From: Meandrina meandrites
Taxonomy: Eukaryota; Cnidaria; Anthozoa; Scleractinia; Meandrinidae
NCBI GenBank assembly: GCA_963693305.1
Contig: OY855908.1
Span: 34,989,305-35,053,304, forward strand
DNA: 64,000 nucleotides
Direction of reading: 5' to 3'
Position 1 is the first letter of the stretch; each line of letters begins with the position of its first letter. The position numbers and the translations under genes were made by a program. This document shows positions 37,392 through 49,405 of this stretch, one piece after another. The notes below the pieces were generated by a model. That model saw nothing but the letters and a program-made list of their open reading frames with translations. It was not told where the DNA came from and ran no database searches.

Positions 37392-37955
37392 ATGTCTCAG
37401 ATGTCTACTAATAATTCGCAAGTTCCTCCACCGCCTCCTGTTCCTGCGCCGCCTCAAGTTCCTGGTAGCTCTGGTTTCTTAGCCCCAAACATCTCAGGCC
37501 GACGTTGCTCCTTCTACTAGTCAACACGAGGTGTTCCCTCTAATTCGCGCTGTCGTGGCCGTATCGTTCACGTTTTAGACCGGTGCAAATAGAATACTAT
37601 TTAAATTTACGATATTTCTGATCGGTCTAAACAAAAATTACCGGTGGATCTTGAGATATCTTTCTTTCTGACATCCGAAGTGATTTATGGCTGATACAAC
37701 AAGCGCCGTGTAAGTGACGAAAGTGACCATGAAGTTACTGTTGGTCGATTGGGCAGAATAATACAAAAGATTTTTTCTGCTCAGTCAGGAGCCAGCATTT
37801 ACAGAGCCGTTTGGAAATGGTCTGGAGAGACTCGCTTCCCATCAGGGGCTATTCCCACTTTTCTTGAAAACTACGATTTTTGCGCGGTTTACTTCGTTTC
37901 GTCCCGACTAACTGCCCCTGGGTTTCCGAGGATGCCCGAGTTGACGACAGCCTTA
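37392..37955 (+). other. possible retroelement protein fragment
   Basis: A Pro-rich start (MSQMSTNNSQVPPPPPVPAP at 37392) stops after about 43 codons; a second open stretch near 37730-37955 reads TVGRLGRIIQKIFSAQSGAS and IYRAVWKWSGETRFPSGAIP. The second part recurs as an inverted copy at 35045-35155, showing that it is repetitive. A gag-like origin is only a guess. Confidence 0.35.
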
Positions 37956-38427
37956 TAAAATAAGACTGGTGACTAAGAAGTATCAATTTCAGTTTTCCGA
38001 AAGTTATTTTTCATTCATTTGATAATTTTTAGCGATACGTAAAATAAAGGAAAAGCAATTTGGTAGTGGTTGAATGGAGAGTTTATCTGATAGCTGTCAT
38101 TGCTCTGTAACTTGCTACAACTAGTGTAATTTTGATAATTGTTATTGCCAATTTCTTTCTCGTAGCTGATTGCCGATTAGCAACTCAGTACTATTACATA
38201 ACAACCTACACTACCTATGCCTCTTATTACACTACAAGTTGCGGTTGGCATGGACAGAGCAGATGCAGAAAATCACAGTAAGTGACGATCATTTCCTACG
38301 ATCAGGCTCACTTTTCTGGCACTAATGTAGTCTTTATTCTGGGAAGGAGCCGCAAGTACATTAGCCGACATCAAACTTTTCTAACTTCAACACCATTAAT
38401 ACTGGCCAAGCTTCATGACTGTTCCTT

Positions 38428-39227
38428 AAGGCCTGGCTAAACTAGGAAACATTGCTGCCGAAACATTAATCCTTGTCATGTTTCCTGGGTGGCTAAATTA
38501 GCGGGGAATAAAGCCCCGGCTAAACGATCAAACATTTTCATCCAACATCGAGTTGGAAGAGTATATTTGACCGTTTAGCCACCTCTCTTAACATTGCATT
38601 TAAATGGTTTCCCATGTTTGATCTAGATCAAACATTTTTATCCAACATTTTGCTTCACGAGCAAATGCTTGATCGTTTACCCACCTCTGCAAACAAAGCA
38701 AGCCCAGGGGGGAAAGCAACCAACTAGAAACCGAATCTTTGTGACGTCGCGCCAAAATTTCAGCGGTCTTGCGCACAAAGCGTCATGTGGGCTCATTTTG
38801 TTGGATATTTGTTCAAACATTGTTTGCTCGTTTAGCCACGCCACGTTGTGTGCGACAAACACGATGTTGGACGAAAATGTTTGGTCGCTTAGCCGGAGCT
38901 TAAAGAAAAATGTTTTGCTGCCCGAGTGGCTAAACTACGGAACAATGTTTCGGGAACAAAGTGTCATGCATGTACATAAACTAGTCAACATTTTTTCCAT
39001 GGTGGCTAAACTGAGCAACATAAGTTTCGGAAGCAAAATTTGTGTCCGGGAAACAAAAATGTTTTTGACTTGAAGCAGAAGCATTTTTTGTTGCCGTGAA
39101 GCAAAATTTGTTTCCGCAAAATATGTTTCCCGCGTGGCTGGTAAACATTTGTAAACATTTGACTGGTAAACATTTGCGTCCGCAACAATGTTTCGGCAAC
39201 AATGTTTCCTAGTTTAGCCAGGCCTTT
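38428..39227. mobile_element. 800-bp MITE with about 40-bp terminal repeats
   Basis: Ends AAGGCCTGGCTAAACTAGGA and its inverse TCCTAGTTTAGCCAGGCCTT, continuing as AACATTG(C/T)TGCCGAAACATT. The interior repeats GTGGCTAAAC and (G)AACAATGTTT-type words many times, giving a low-complexity, self-similar element. No transposase. Confidence 0.75.
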
Positions 39228-39748
39228 CTAGTTACCTAAGGAAATTTTGGCATTTCAATGTTATGTTTCCATGGTAATAGCTATGTTTTTATGGCGACGA
39301 TTTGTTTACTGCTGGCGTTTGCAACAGGGTAATGGGGGTAAGGAAAGGGATTTTTTTCTTTTAACCCCTCTGCCCCTCAAAACCCCTGACTATTCAGGCT
39401 ATCCAAGGTGGCTGAATTTGGAATTTTATGATGACATCAATCATTTCGCGGTGTGGTGTCCGTTCGTCACATTACCGCCACTAAAAGAAGGCCTTAACGT
39501 AAATAATCTAATATATACCCGGGGCATCTATTAAATTTTAGGGTCCTAAGCATTTATTAGAGAACGTTTGGATACAGTCTGTTGCCGGATCTCTTGTTAA
39601 AGAAATGCTCTTCTCAAACTCATTAATGTTCATCTTGTTTAAACAAAGGATATCAGAACCGTGACGGTGGTTTGGAAATCTGCTCCTAATTAACATAGAT
39701 TTTTACGATTTTATTTCTCCGTTTACTCCTTAGTTTTTGTTTCGATTG

Positions 39749-39897
39749 AGAAAATATATCAAACACTCGAGACATTGTTTTATCGGTCATCCAAAAACCT
39801 CACGTCAAAAATACTCCGCTACGCGTCGCATTTTCAACTCTGTTCTCGGTGTTTGGATATCCCGATGAAACAATATGTCTCTCGTGTTTGATATATT
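39749..39897. repeat. foldback with about 47-bp arms
   Basis: ATATATCAAACACTCGAGAC near 39749 pairs with GTCTCTCGTGTTTGATATAT ending near 39897; the inner parts (ATCGGTCATCCAAAAACC / GGTGTTTGGATATCCCGAT) also pair. The loop is about 55 bp. Confidence 0.82.
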
Positions 39898-40344
39898 ACG
39901 TACCAGATGTCACGTTAAGTGCAAATAACTGTAACAACGTCAGGAAAACAAATTTAGACGCGTAGTTTGCTCGCAGAGTAAGATAAGCTTTAAGATAGAA
40001 AACAGAGTTTGTGAGTAGTGGCTAATCTAATCGGCGCTTATGCAAAACCTAGAGGTGTCGTTCATAGTTCCATATCGATGTGTTTGGGATCAACCATGTT
40101 GGCATCGTTGGCTTCTTCGATTTTTGTGTCAATAACGACCTGGAAAGGGTTTAGGAGATTGGGCTAATCGAATACGGAGAGTTGTGCTCGTAACTGCGTT
40201 TCCTTGCCTTTTTTTTTCTTTTTTTGAGGCAATAGGCAATTCTTCGGGGGTGGGTGGGGGCGTCTATTAGGTATGGAGCGTTTCTTAGAGGGGAGCGTCT
40301 AATACAATGCTTGTGACCATTTTAATGCTTGTGACCATTTTCTA

Positions 40345-41674
40345 CGTACTTCCTCTCATAATACCATTCCCACTGGCACACTCTGTGACCTCATTCGCAT
40401 GATTCTAACCATGAATAATTTCTCTTTTAATGATATCCACTACCTTCAAATCCACGGCACAGCCATGGGTACTAAAATGGCCCCTTCCTTTGCTAATCTT
40501 TTCCTGGGTTTTTTCGAGGCCAACGCTTTGAAAAATGCCCCATTTCAACCCCACATTTGGTTTAGATATATCGATGATATTTTTATGATCTGGACTGAAG
40601 GTCTGGATAGCCTAAAAATTTTCGTCGATTATTTGGAGAGCATTCACCCTACCATTAAATTCACCAGCTCACACTCCGCCACTAACGTGCCTTTTCTTGA
40701 CGTTAATGTCTCTTTAACTAACGACGGTAACATTTGTACTGACCTCTATACGAAACCTACTGACAAACACCAACATCTACTTTATTCTTCTTGCCATCCC
40801 CTTCATACTAAAAAAGCCATTCCTTTCAGCCTAGCACTCCGTTTACGACGTATTTGTTCTACTGACGAAACGTTCAACACTCGAGCTGCTCAATTTACTA
40901 CATACCTCCTCAAACGAGGTTACAACCGCAACCTTGTCACTAAACAAATACAACGCGCAGCCGACATCCCCCGTAGACTCGCTCTACAAACCAAAGACGG
41001 CAACAAACCTAAACGTATACCATTTATAACGACTTTTAATCCATCACTTCCTCGCATTTCTTACATCATCAAAAAACATTATCATTTACTGCTCTCCTCT
41101 AACCGCTGCAAAAACGTTTTTTAGCAACAGTTGCCTGTTGTTGCCTTCAGGCGTTGTCCTAACCTTCGTGACTTACTTGTTACAGCCAAACCTCCTTCTA
41201 ATTCTACTAATCCCCATCCCCAACTCCCTTCCGGTTCTTTCCGTTGTGGAAAAAACTACGCCACTTGCCCCTACATTTCTGACGGACTTACTACATATAC
41301 CTTCTTTTCTACTAATGAAACGCGCCACATTAAATCTAACTTGACCTGTGACACTAAAAACCTCATCTACATGATTCAATGTAACCGCTGTAATTTACAA
41401 TACATAGGAGAGACTAAACGACGTTTAATTTTAAGACCGTTTTAATGAACACCGCCGTACCATAGATAACCCTAACACTAAATCTAAACCTACCACAGTT
41501 GCGCAACATTTTCTATCCTCTCCTAACCACACTGCTAATGACATGCAACTAATCCCCATCGAAAAAGCCTTTTCAAACAGGGACTCAATCCGTAAGGCCA
41601 GGGAAGCCTTTTTAATCTTAAAAGGCAGGACAATTGATCCCGAAGGTCTTAACATTCGCGAAGAAACATATTGA
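40345..41674 (+). pseudogene. Penelope-like retroelement, RT plus GIY-YIG endonuclease, decayed
   Basis: The frame is open upstream of the first ATG (GTLCDLIRM leads into 40399). It contains the RT motifs HGTAMGTKMAPSFANLFLG and YIDD (40567-40578), then a single in-frame TAG at 41122-41124; the same frame resumes. A Cys-rich stretch leads to a GIY-YIG endonuclease core (NLIYMIQCNRCNLQYIGET), broken by a frameshift near 41436; the final part reads in another frame to a TGA at 41672-41674. RT joined to a C-terminal GIY-YIG is diagnostic of Penelope-like elements. The 5' part of the RT is missing. One stop and one frameshift make it inactive. Confidence 0.9.
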
Positions 41675-42107
41675 TTTATTTATCTGTACTGTATTATCAG
41701 CTATTTTATTATTTTTAGTTTATTTTACTTTATTATATCTCTAAGACAGTACGCGCGCTGTGATTGGTCAATTTTACGGGCCGTATTCTTCAGTACGGCC
41801 CGCGAAATTTGAGAGTTCTCCTGATGCGATAAGTTTTGTTTATCAAAATCTCTTACAACGAAAATTTTTAAAGCTACTTTGAAAACATCTGCATTCGGAC
41901 AAAACAATTTAAGAAACAAAAGCGAAAAGAACAGGGTCTTACAAAATTCAAACTAGATTTTTCAGATCTTTTAGAAACTGAAAGCGTCCCCGACCCCGAG
42001 CATCACACAAGTCAGAAACTTGACAATTTTCTCTCTGCCGAAAGGTAGAGAAGTCGAATTCTGAAAAAAAAAAAAAAAGATTTAAAAAGTTTTTTCGAGA
42101 GTTTGTC

Positions 42108-42155
42108 GAATACAGCCGCCTCTCATCGCTCCCGGAATGAGAGGCGGCTGTATTC
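42108..42155. repeat. perfect 19-bp hairpin
   Basis: GAATACAGCCGCCTCTCAT, a 10-nt loop, and the exact reverse complement. It lies between the Penelope-like ORF and the larger foldback at 42740. Confidence 0.9.
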
Positions 42156-42739
42156 GCAGGCTAGTCGAGAGTAGACGAACAAAACATTTAAAACAACGTA
42201 CCTGCTGCTGTTGTTGACGATCTCTTCGGCAAATTTTTAACGACGTTCGCTTATTATTTTGAAAACGGCCGGATAGTTCGAGTTCACCCCAGACAAAAGT
42301 TCGGTAGTGTACTCATTTTCCAACAAGAATTCTGCACCAAACACCTCTCAGGACGACACAACAAAGTGCTTAAAAGTAGACGGAAGTTTTTACCGGTTGT
42401 TTATGTTTTCGACGAAATCATTGTTTGTTGCTTGCGGTCACCGCTTTCTTCTCAGTAGAGTTGTTCTTCTCTGTTTATCGAACTTCACATCACTTCAGGA
42501 GTTATTTCAAAGTAATCTTGAACTGTATCCAGTTTTCCACAGAAAGAAGCTGTACGGATTAATTGTAAAATTAAAACGTTTGAAGTTTGGATTCACGTCT
42601 CTGCGAGCAAACTGCAAACTGTTTTCGTAAGCCAATAACTTTCGCTTTCTTCTTGCATTTGACGCGCGCGTCATTCAAATGTAGTCGCGATTGACTTGAA
42701 AAGGTTTCTTTTCTCCATAATGAGAGATATAATAAATAT

Positions 42740-42898
42740 CTTATTAACCTCGTTTTCTCGGTCCGTACTGTAAAATACGGATCCTCGTTTTTTTCCCGTC
42801 GATTTATGGCCCAAGCGCGAAGCGCGCGGGCCATAAATCGACGGGAAAAAAACTCGGTCCGTATTTTACAGTACGGACCTCGAACTCGATTAATAACA
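42740..42898. repeat. foldback with about 72-bp arms and GCGCGAAGCGCGC loop
   Basis: Arms 42740-42813 and 42827-42898; the inner 20 bp (CCGTCGATTTATGGCCC side) are perfect and the outer parts about 85-90 percent identical. Each arm holds its own small palindrome (GTCCGTACTGTAAAATACGG). Confidence 0.88.
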
Positions 42899-43014
42899 GG
42901 TATTTATTTTTATTGCATTCTACACTGTCAATTTCATTACCTTTCGTATTTCCGGTATTACGCAAAATACCGCAATCACTACATATAAAACCCTTCCCAA
43001 TGTAATTTCCCATT

Positions 43015-43055
43015 GTACCTGAAGAAGGCTGGTTTGGCCAGCCGAAATATAGTAC
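43015..43055 (+). ncRNA. hammerhead-ribozyme-like motif downstream of the Penelope-like element
   Basis: GTAC (43015-43018), CTGAAGA (43019-43025), a 6-bp helix II (GGCTGG/CCAGCC), GAAA (43044-43047), then TATA and GTAC (43052-43055). Helix I is a perfect 4-bp GTAC/GTAC pair. ATAT at the helix III position is self-complementary, as in the dimeric minimal hammerheads reported for Penelope-like elements. One extra A lies between the CTGAAGA core and helix II. Confidence 0.55.
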
Positions 43056-43122
43056 ACAAATTTAAAACCTTTCTACGTTGTATCGGTTTCTGCTTTTTTA
43101 TAGTGTACAAACTTTACGCCTT

Positions 43123-43144
43123 GGGGGGGGGGGGGGGGGGGGGG
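43123..43144. repeat. 22-nt G run
   Basis: Directly left of the repeat CTTTTATTAGATACGAGGCG at 43145, and about 70 bp right of the hammerhead-like motif. Confidence 0.9.
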
Positions 43145-43627
43145 CTTTTATTAGATACGAGGCGTCTATTTGAGAGTGGGCGTTTATTAGATCATTTACG
43201 GTATAGTTGCATAAAAAACTTTCCGCTTCACTTCTTAATTACAGCAACTGGCAACAGTAATTGGATCGATTGGAGTACAATTCTGGGACAGGTTCAATTA
43301 CCAATTGATCGTATCAATTGCAAAATTCGAGGTTAGGAAGGTCAGAAAGTCCTTGAGAACCTGCTTTATGCGAACAAAGTCAAAGATATTGTTCAATCGG
43401 GTTTACAAACAGTAGGAAAACAGTAAGAAAGAATCCATTTTAGTGCACGTGATTGACGTGCGAATGGCGTAGGAGTCCAATTACAGGGATCCAATTACAA
43501 GAATGTAATTGGACACCCACGTGATCGCGCGCCAATTACGCGACAAATGTAGGCATGCGCAGAACCAATCAATATCCAGAATTTTGTTAAAGAAACGATT
43601 TTACAATTAACACGAGTGAAAGCTTAA

Positions 43628-44021
43628 GGCGGGGGTACACCTGAAGCCTGTTTTTCCACCGCTAAACTTGGTTTAATGCCAATATCTCGTCCACGTTTCA
43701 AGCAATCCAGAAACTCTATGCTCATTTCACAAAGCATGTTAAATGTTTAGCGGGGTTTTGTAAATTGTTGGGTAATTTTTGGGATGTTTGGGAAGAGATA
43801 GTTTTCCTCAAAGGTTTAGTAAAATTTGGAGAAATAAGAAATATAAAAGATTTAATGTGATTTTAAAAATTAGGAGATGGACACCAAAACAGTCCCCTGA
43901 AAACCTGGGGTGCTCTTGCGTGGGGGTCAACTGTCTGTTGGTGTTTCGAAAATAATTTTCTTTCTTCTATCCCTTCCTTAAACCTCTTAAAATTTCACTC
44001 AAAATCGGGTGTACCCCCACC
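43628..44021. mobile_element. TTAA-flanked MITE (piggyBac-like target site), 394 bp
   Basis: Terminal repeats GGCGGGGGTACACC and GGTGTACCCCCACC (one mismatch), with TTAA at 43624-43627 and 44022-44025. A TTAA duplication is typical of piggyBac and Kolobok-type elements. There is no coding capacity. Confidence 0.75.
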
Positions 44022-44906
44022 TTAAAGGCGGACAATTTCATAGCTTCTTCGACATTTACACCCAATTTACATTGCCAGATAAATTCATTAGATGTGAATA
44101 CAAGTTAAAACGCACCTTTTAACATGTTTATATAACAACGAAGAAAATGAAAAATACTTTGAGCAAAATGCTCCCCCGTCTCTGCTCCTCTCCCCGGCCG
44201 TTTTTGGAGAGGTAAAATGGGTACGATAAAACGGCAGCTGCGATTTTGCTAAGCAAGAAAATCCGAAAACATTTAGCTGTATAAGTTGACATAAATATCC
44301 TTTAATACCGAAAACGTTATTAGAAAACAGTACGAAGACATTCTAAGACTTTTGGCTTAATTTTCTCGTTGGGTGTTTTAGGTTGTTGGCCGTCGTGATC
44401 AATTGTGTAATAATAAGTGTTCCCCTTTATGGAGCTAACAAGAATTCTAAATTAAAAACTGACCTTTTGATACTAGACTGAGATCATAGTTAAGATCACG
44501 CTCCGCGCAAATGAATGTTTCCTAGAAAATCTGGACATATGCTTTTCACACGTCGAAGTCACTATGTAAGGTTGTCAGAAATTCCTTTAACTTTCGCTGT
44601 ATTGCATTAAAAAACCTTTGAGGCGACTGGAATGGCTGTATGCCTGTGGCGTGAAACGATGATTAATCCTTCATCTTCTGAAAGTAATAATAGTAATGAT
44701 ATTTGTTTTATTTCCCTAGACGAACGCGGAAGTCAAAACCGAGAAGAACGAGTCGCACAGTTTGGGTTGCAAACCGTGCCGGGGCAAGTTGCCCGTGCTC
44801 CTAAATGGCGTTTTGTCAAGGGATGTTATATAACGTATCCGTAGTAGTCTCAGGAACTTAGTTGTTCACGAGCCTTTCAATAAAAGCAGTTGTGGTTAAT
44901 CATATA

Positions 44907-45456
44907 CAGTGGGAACCCCGATATAACGATCCTCGATATAACGATATCCCCGGTATAACGATGAATATGCTATGTCCCGGCAAAAGTTACAGTTAAATGT
45001 ATAGGACAGAACCCCGATATAACGATCTTCGATAACGATATTCCCGATATAACGATGAGAATTTAGCGTACCCTGCGTAAAATCTTTCCCGATATAACGA
45101 TATTACAGTATCAGTACACATGTTTAAGTTTAGTTTTGTTTCCCTTTTACGATTCATACCACAGACTTTGTCGTGTAACCTTGAAAACATCTTATGTTTT
45201 GCATATTGTTGAAGGACATTGTTGCGTGCTTGAAACGCTATATTTGTGAATCATTTGATACTCATTACAAGTTTAATTAAATAATATCATATGTAGTAAA
45301 AAGAAAAAGTACATTTTAATTTTACCCCGATATAACGACATTTTCGGTTATTTTACGGCCATATCGTTATATCGGGAGTCTCGATATAACGATACCTCGA
45401 TATAACGATATAATTTTACTGCTTCCTTTTCATATCATTATATCGGGGTCCCACTG
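44907..45456. mobile_element. pogo-like non-autonomous element, 550 bp
   Basis: Ends CAGTGGGAACCCCGATATAA and its inverse (...TATCGGGGTCCCACTG), flanked by TA on both sides (44905-44906, 45457-45458), the Tc1/mariner-pogo target signature. Internally, CGATATAACGA-type 11-mers recur about ten times near both ends, likely transposase-binding sites. It contains no transposase. Confidence 0.85.
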
Positions 45457-45808
45457 TAGTTAATGGAGGGAAATGTGCATGGTAATGAAACCCGGCAACG
45501 TTCTTTGTTGTATGTTTTTGTTCCCTATTTTGGGGTTTGAGCCTGCACAAAACCTGACAAAATACAATAGGTGGTTACGTGTGTTCATACAACTAACCAA
45601 TAGAAACATTGCGATTACGTAATTCATGGATAGTGTTTGATCGAGCGCAAAACAAAACATGTGCGTGGTCGTGGACCTTTCAACCTAAATCTTGGCCTCT
45701 TTGATTGCTCCCTTGATGTTTGCCGGGCTTCCTAACCATTTCCCCCTATAAACTAACATAGACGCAAAGTAGTTGAAATGCTTAAATGAACTATATGGCA
45801 CAAAGTGA

Positions 45809-45826
45809 GGGGGGGGGGGGGGGGGG
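45809..45826. repeat. 18-nt G run
   Basis: Isolated run in otherwise AT-rich DNA to the right of the pogo-like element. Confidence 0.9.
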
Positions 45827-46435
45827 ACCACCCAAACTAAAAGTTGAAAGATGTTGTACATTGAATGGTGACGAGTCTTTGAAAAAGGACGACATTCATT
45901 GCAATAACGTATAACAGCCTGCATATTACTTAAGAAAAAATACCAGTATAAATATGAGTAAAATGCTTATAGTTATAGGAATTTGCTCTATCTTTTACCC
46001 GTGATAAGTGTTAAAGACAGATAAGATAATGAAAAGTGAACTGGCCCGTTGACTGGTCAGACAAGTGAGAGTGTACGGTGTTACAAGTGGATACCCCACT
46101 ATCCACTACACTCCTCCCAGCCCCGCCCCTTCCTCAAAAAATAAATTAAGAAAAAAAAAACAGTGGTTGCGCAACAATTGGTACTAACTGAAAAATGATT
46201 GCTGATGATAGTGCAGAAAAACGAGAACTGTTGGGTCGAGCTGATTGAAATCTCTTCACTGCATTGCTTCTATGGGAAGTGATTTGGTTTGATACATACC
46301 CTGCAATGAAAACGACCGGCTACATTATGTAGAAGCTCTGTCTTACATTCGCCAGCAATCATGTCATAGGAAAACCAGCCGCTTAACCATGTTAACATCT
46401 AGCTAGAGTTAGTTTTCATAACGCGGGTTCATTGC

Positions 46436-46575
46436 CAGTGGCGGATCGTGAGATGGGTCCCTCCTCCGGGGGACGTAAGGGGAAGGATTGTTTTGTTTGG
46501 TCAGCCTTATAGTTTTTCAATCCGGGCCGGACCCTTCTTTTACTCCGGGTCCCTTCCTGGATGGATCCGCCACTG
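46436..46575. mobile_element. 140-bp MITE with CAGTGGCGGATC ends
   Basis: Terminal repeats CAGTGGCGGATC and GATCCGCCACTG, flanked on both sides by attgc (46431-46435, 46576-46580). Related GGCGGATCC/GGCAGATCC fragments occur at 47811 and 36612, so the family is dispersed here. Confidence 0.75.
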
Positions 46576-47874
46576 ATTGCTGCATATATATAAACCTTTT
46601 TTTTCATATTACTGATATTTTATAACCTTTTAGATACATGTATCAACAATTATTGTACTTGCAATAAAATGATAGCATAGAATTTATAGTTTAATTACTA
46701 AGACTATCAGAAGTTTGTATACTAATGACCTCGAAAATTACAGTGTTATGCTAGAATAAAAGTTCTGTTAGTTATTGAAAAACGCGTGTACTCACACTTA
46801 AACATTTATGAGGGACTGATTACATCACCTGGGTTGGCTCTCCGGTCTAGGATGGGGCGAAAAGAGGGTGGCAAGAGAAAGGAGGGGGACGAGTGCTGAT
46901 TTCTTTTCGCCCTGTCTCACTTGGGAGCCTGTTCGCAGGTTAGCTCGGTCTAATGTGCCGAGATATCTTTCAACCCTGTATGTTACATGCAGCCCGGGCT
47001 GGCCCGGGAAGGACTAGATTTTGCCGCGGTGAACGACGGATTCAAATTTAGTTTTGGTTGTTTGAGGACTTTGAGTAATTTAGTGCGTTATTTTGCAGTT
47101 CCTGATAGCTTCATGGTCTACTAAAAGAAATATCGATTAACTGATGGATGATTTTAATGGAGAGCCAGCAAAAAGACAGGCAAAGGGTGAAACGGTCGTA
47201 AGTATCTTGCCTAACCGTGAAACACAGAGGCATATGTACAACCTTTATACTCATCAATTGGACAATGGGATTTCGTGACACGTCTGGCTGCAACGCAGGC
47301 TATGGAAACTACTGCTATGGAAAATTAAAATCAGTTGTGCCAATTCTGGGAATTACAGTTTGTTAAATGCAGATCAGTATTTTGACAATTTTCGCGAAAT
47401 TTATTTCCTTTTGACGTATTTTTATGACCAAATCGCGAAATTTAAGGTATAAGGGTGGCAAAAGTAGTTTTGAGCGTTTAAACTGAATTTTACTGGGAAC
47501 TCGGAAAAAGGCCATCTTTTTCTCGATTATTCGCCTTTCAAATCACTGCATCTAAAATTGTCCCTAGCTATATAAATTATAAATTGATTATTAACGACGT
47601 TTTGCTGCTCAAATCGGGCACTAACACGAACATACTCCTGTTAACTCAGGATTCGCACGCAGCGCGCGCGAGTAGAAACGGGCTGATGCGCAAAAACATG
47701 GAAGCCATACATCGACCTCATGAAACCCTCTCTCAAATACCTGGGGCCAAAACTATGGAATACTCTCTATTAAACATGTTAAAGATGATGATAGATCACA
47801 GGGGCGGATCCAGGATTTTTCTAAGGAGGGGTGCAAATAGTATTTGTTTTATTTTTTGGGCAAAAAACCAGTTG

Positions 47875-48000
47875 TATTCAGGAGCCATAATGGGAGGAGA
47901 CCGTAAGCGCGACATCCACGCACCCTATGATACGAGACAATTTTTATATTTTTAGAACAGGCAGACACGCGCGGATGCGTGGGTTCTCGCGTCGATGTTG
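47875..48000. repeat. inverted counterpart of 49890-50010
   Basis: The plus-strand segment (AGGAGCCATAATGGGAGGAG then ACCGTAAGCGCGA...) is homologous to the reverse complement of 49890-50010. The two copies face each other across the foldback at 48268. Confidence 0.75.
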
Positions 48001-48267
48001 CCGGAGTTGCGTGACTAGTATCATGTGATTCGCGAGTAGATCTGCCGCCTAGGACTCTGTGTTTAAACTTGAGAACGAAAAATAAATCAGTGGTTCTGTG
48101 AACCATAAATTTTGTTCGGACGCTATTTATACATTAGGCTGTGCAGCTTCCGTATCGTGCTAAATTCATCTCCTGGATATTTTGTCAGTAAGCACAGGAC
48201 TAATCTAGAGAAGTTTTCTCAGTAAGATAATTCACCATGACTCGTTTACATTTGGATTGTACTTTGG

Positions 48268-49342
48268 TTAAGATGACCCGCGGCTATTTCTGCGGAACGG
48301 AGGTGCTCTTTTCTAAATCAAGCTTTGGGCATGTAAACCTCACCCGATTTTTCTGATTTTTAGCAATCGAAAAAACAAATGTTCAAATTTTATAAAGCTT
48401 TAAAGTAAAGAGCAAACAAGGCAAACGATCACGAGATATTAGCGCTTTTGAAAAAATATATTTATGAAAAAAAAAACGCGAATATTTTCTAAACAGGACG
48501 ATAGATTTTTTCATATCAAAGTCAACAAGTTCAAATTATCCAATTTCTAGTGTGAGCAAGTTTCAACGAAATCGGCTGAGTAGAAATTGCTGCACAGTTG
48601 ACCGTCGCTTCAAAATATTATGCTCGTGTATAATTGGGAGCTACAACAACGTTCAAGCTATGCTAAGATCCCATAGATTATTTGAAAGCTTAATGCCAAC
48701 TAAAACGTTGCTGAAAAGTATGGAAAGATCGGAAACTCCTAGCAAAAGTTGTAAACAAATGAGGAGGAAGAGGTTTACGGTGCGGAAATTAGAATTAAAA
48801 AAAAAATTACGGATTTTTTTTCTTATATTTTTAAGTATGAGAAAATACAGCATATATGCAAACAGCTTTGTCTACTTTCGTGAATCTAGTCTCGATGAAA
48901 TGCGTCGAATTTTGCTTGCCAAGATAGCTACTCCGCGTCTTCCATTTGAAAACCCTCGGGTAACAGTAAATTATTCAAACTTGCCGCGTTCTCAAGATTA
49001 TTTAGCACCTGGAATTGAACATGGCACGCCACATACCACATTCATTGCTAAATAATCTTGAGAATGCGGGTAGTGTGAATAATTTACTGTAACAAGAGCG
49101 TTTTCAAAGCGTTCCAAAATTGAAGACGAAAGGTAGCTATCTTGGCGAGCCAAAGTCGAATCGGTTTCATCGAGACTAGACACACGAAACTAGATAAAGC
49201 CGTTTGCACATATGCTGCATTTTTTCATACTTGAAAATAAACGAAGAAAAATAGGTAGATTTTTTTAATTCGAAAAAAAATGAATCCTCTTCTGCTTCAT
49301 TTGTTTACAACTTTTGCTGGAAGTTTCCGATCTTTGCTGCAC
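48268..49342. mobile_element. large foldback element, complete left arm, truncated right arm
   Basis: Left arm 48268-49007 (about 740 bp); the inverted arm starts at 49046 and can be followed only to 49342, where similarity stops abruptly. The hinge carries gcacctggaattgaacatgg. Arm ends start TAAG(A/G)TG(A/G)CCCGCGGCTA. Apparent frames at 48552-49055 are by-products of the repeat. Confidence 0.8.
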
Positions 49343-49405
49343 TGCGAATTATAATACAGGATACTAAAAGAAATATTTTGGAGCAGCATTAATCGGATAA
49401 GTGAC

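Noticed and set aside
42307..42630. 107-codon frame as part of the Penelope-like element
   Set aside because: No similarity to RT or GIY-YIG and no link in frame; probably chance.
48552..49055. 167-codon frame as a gene
   Set aside because: It lies entirely in the foldback arm and the second copy of the repeat does not keep it open.
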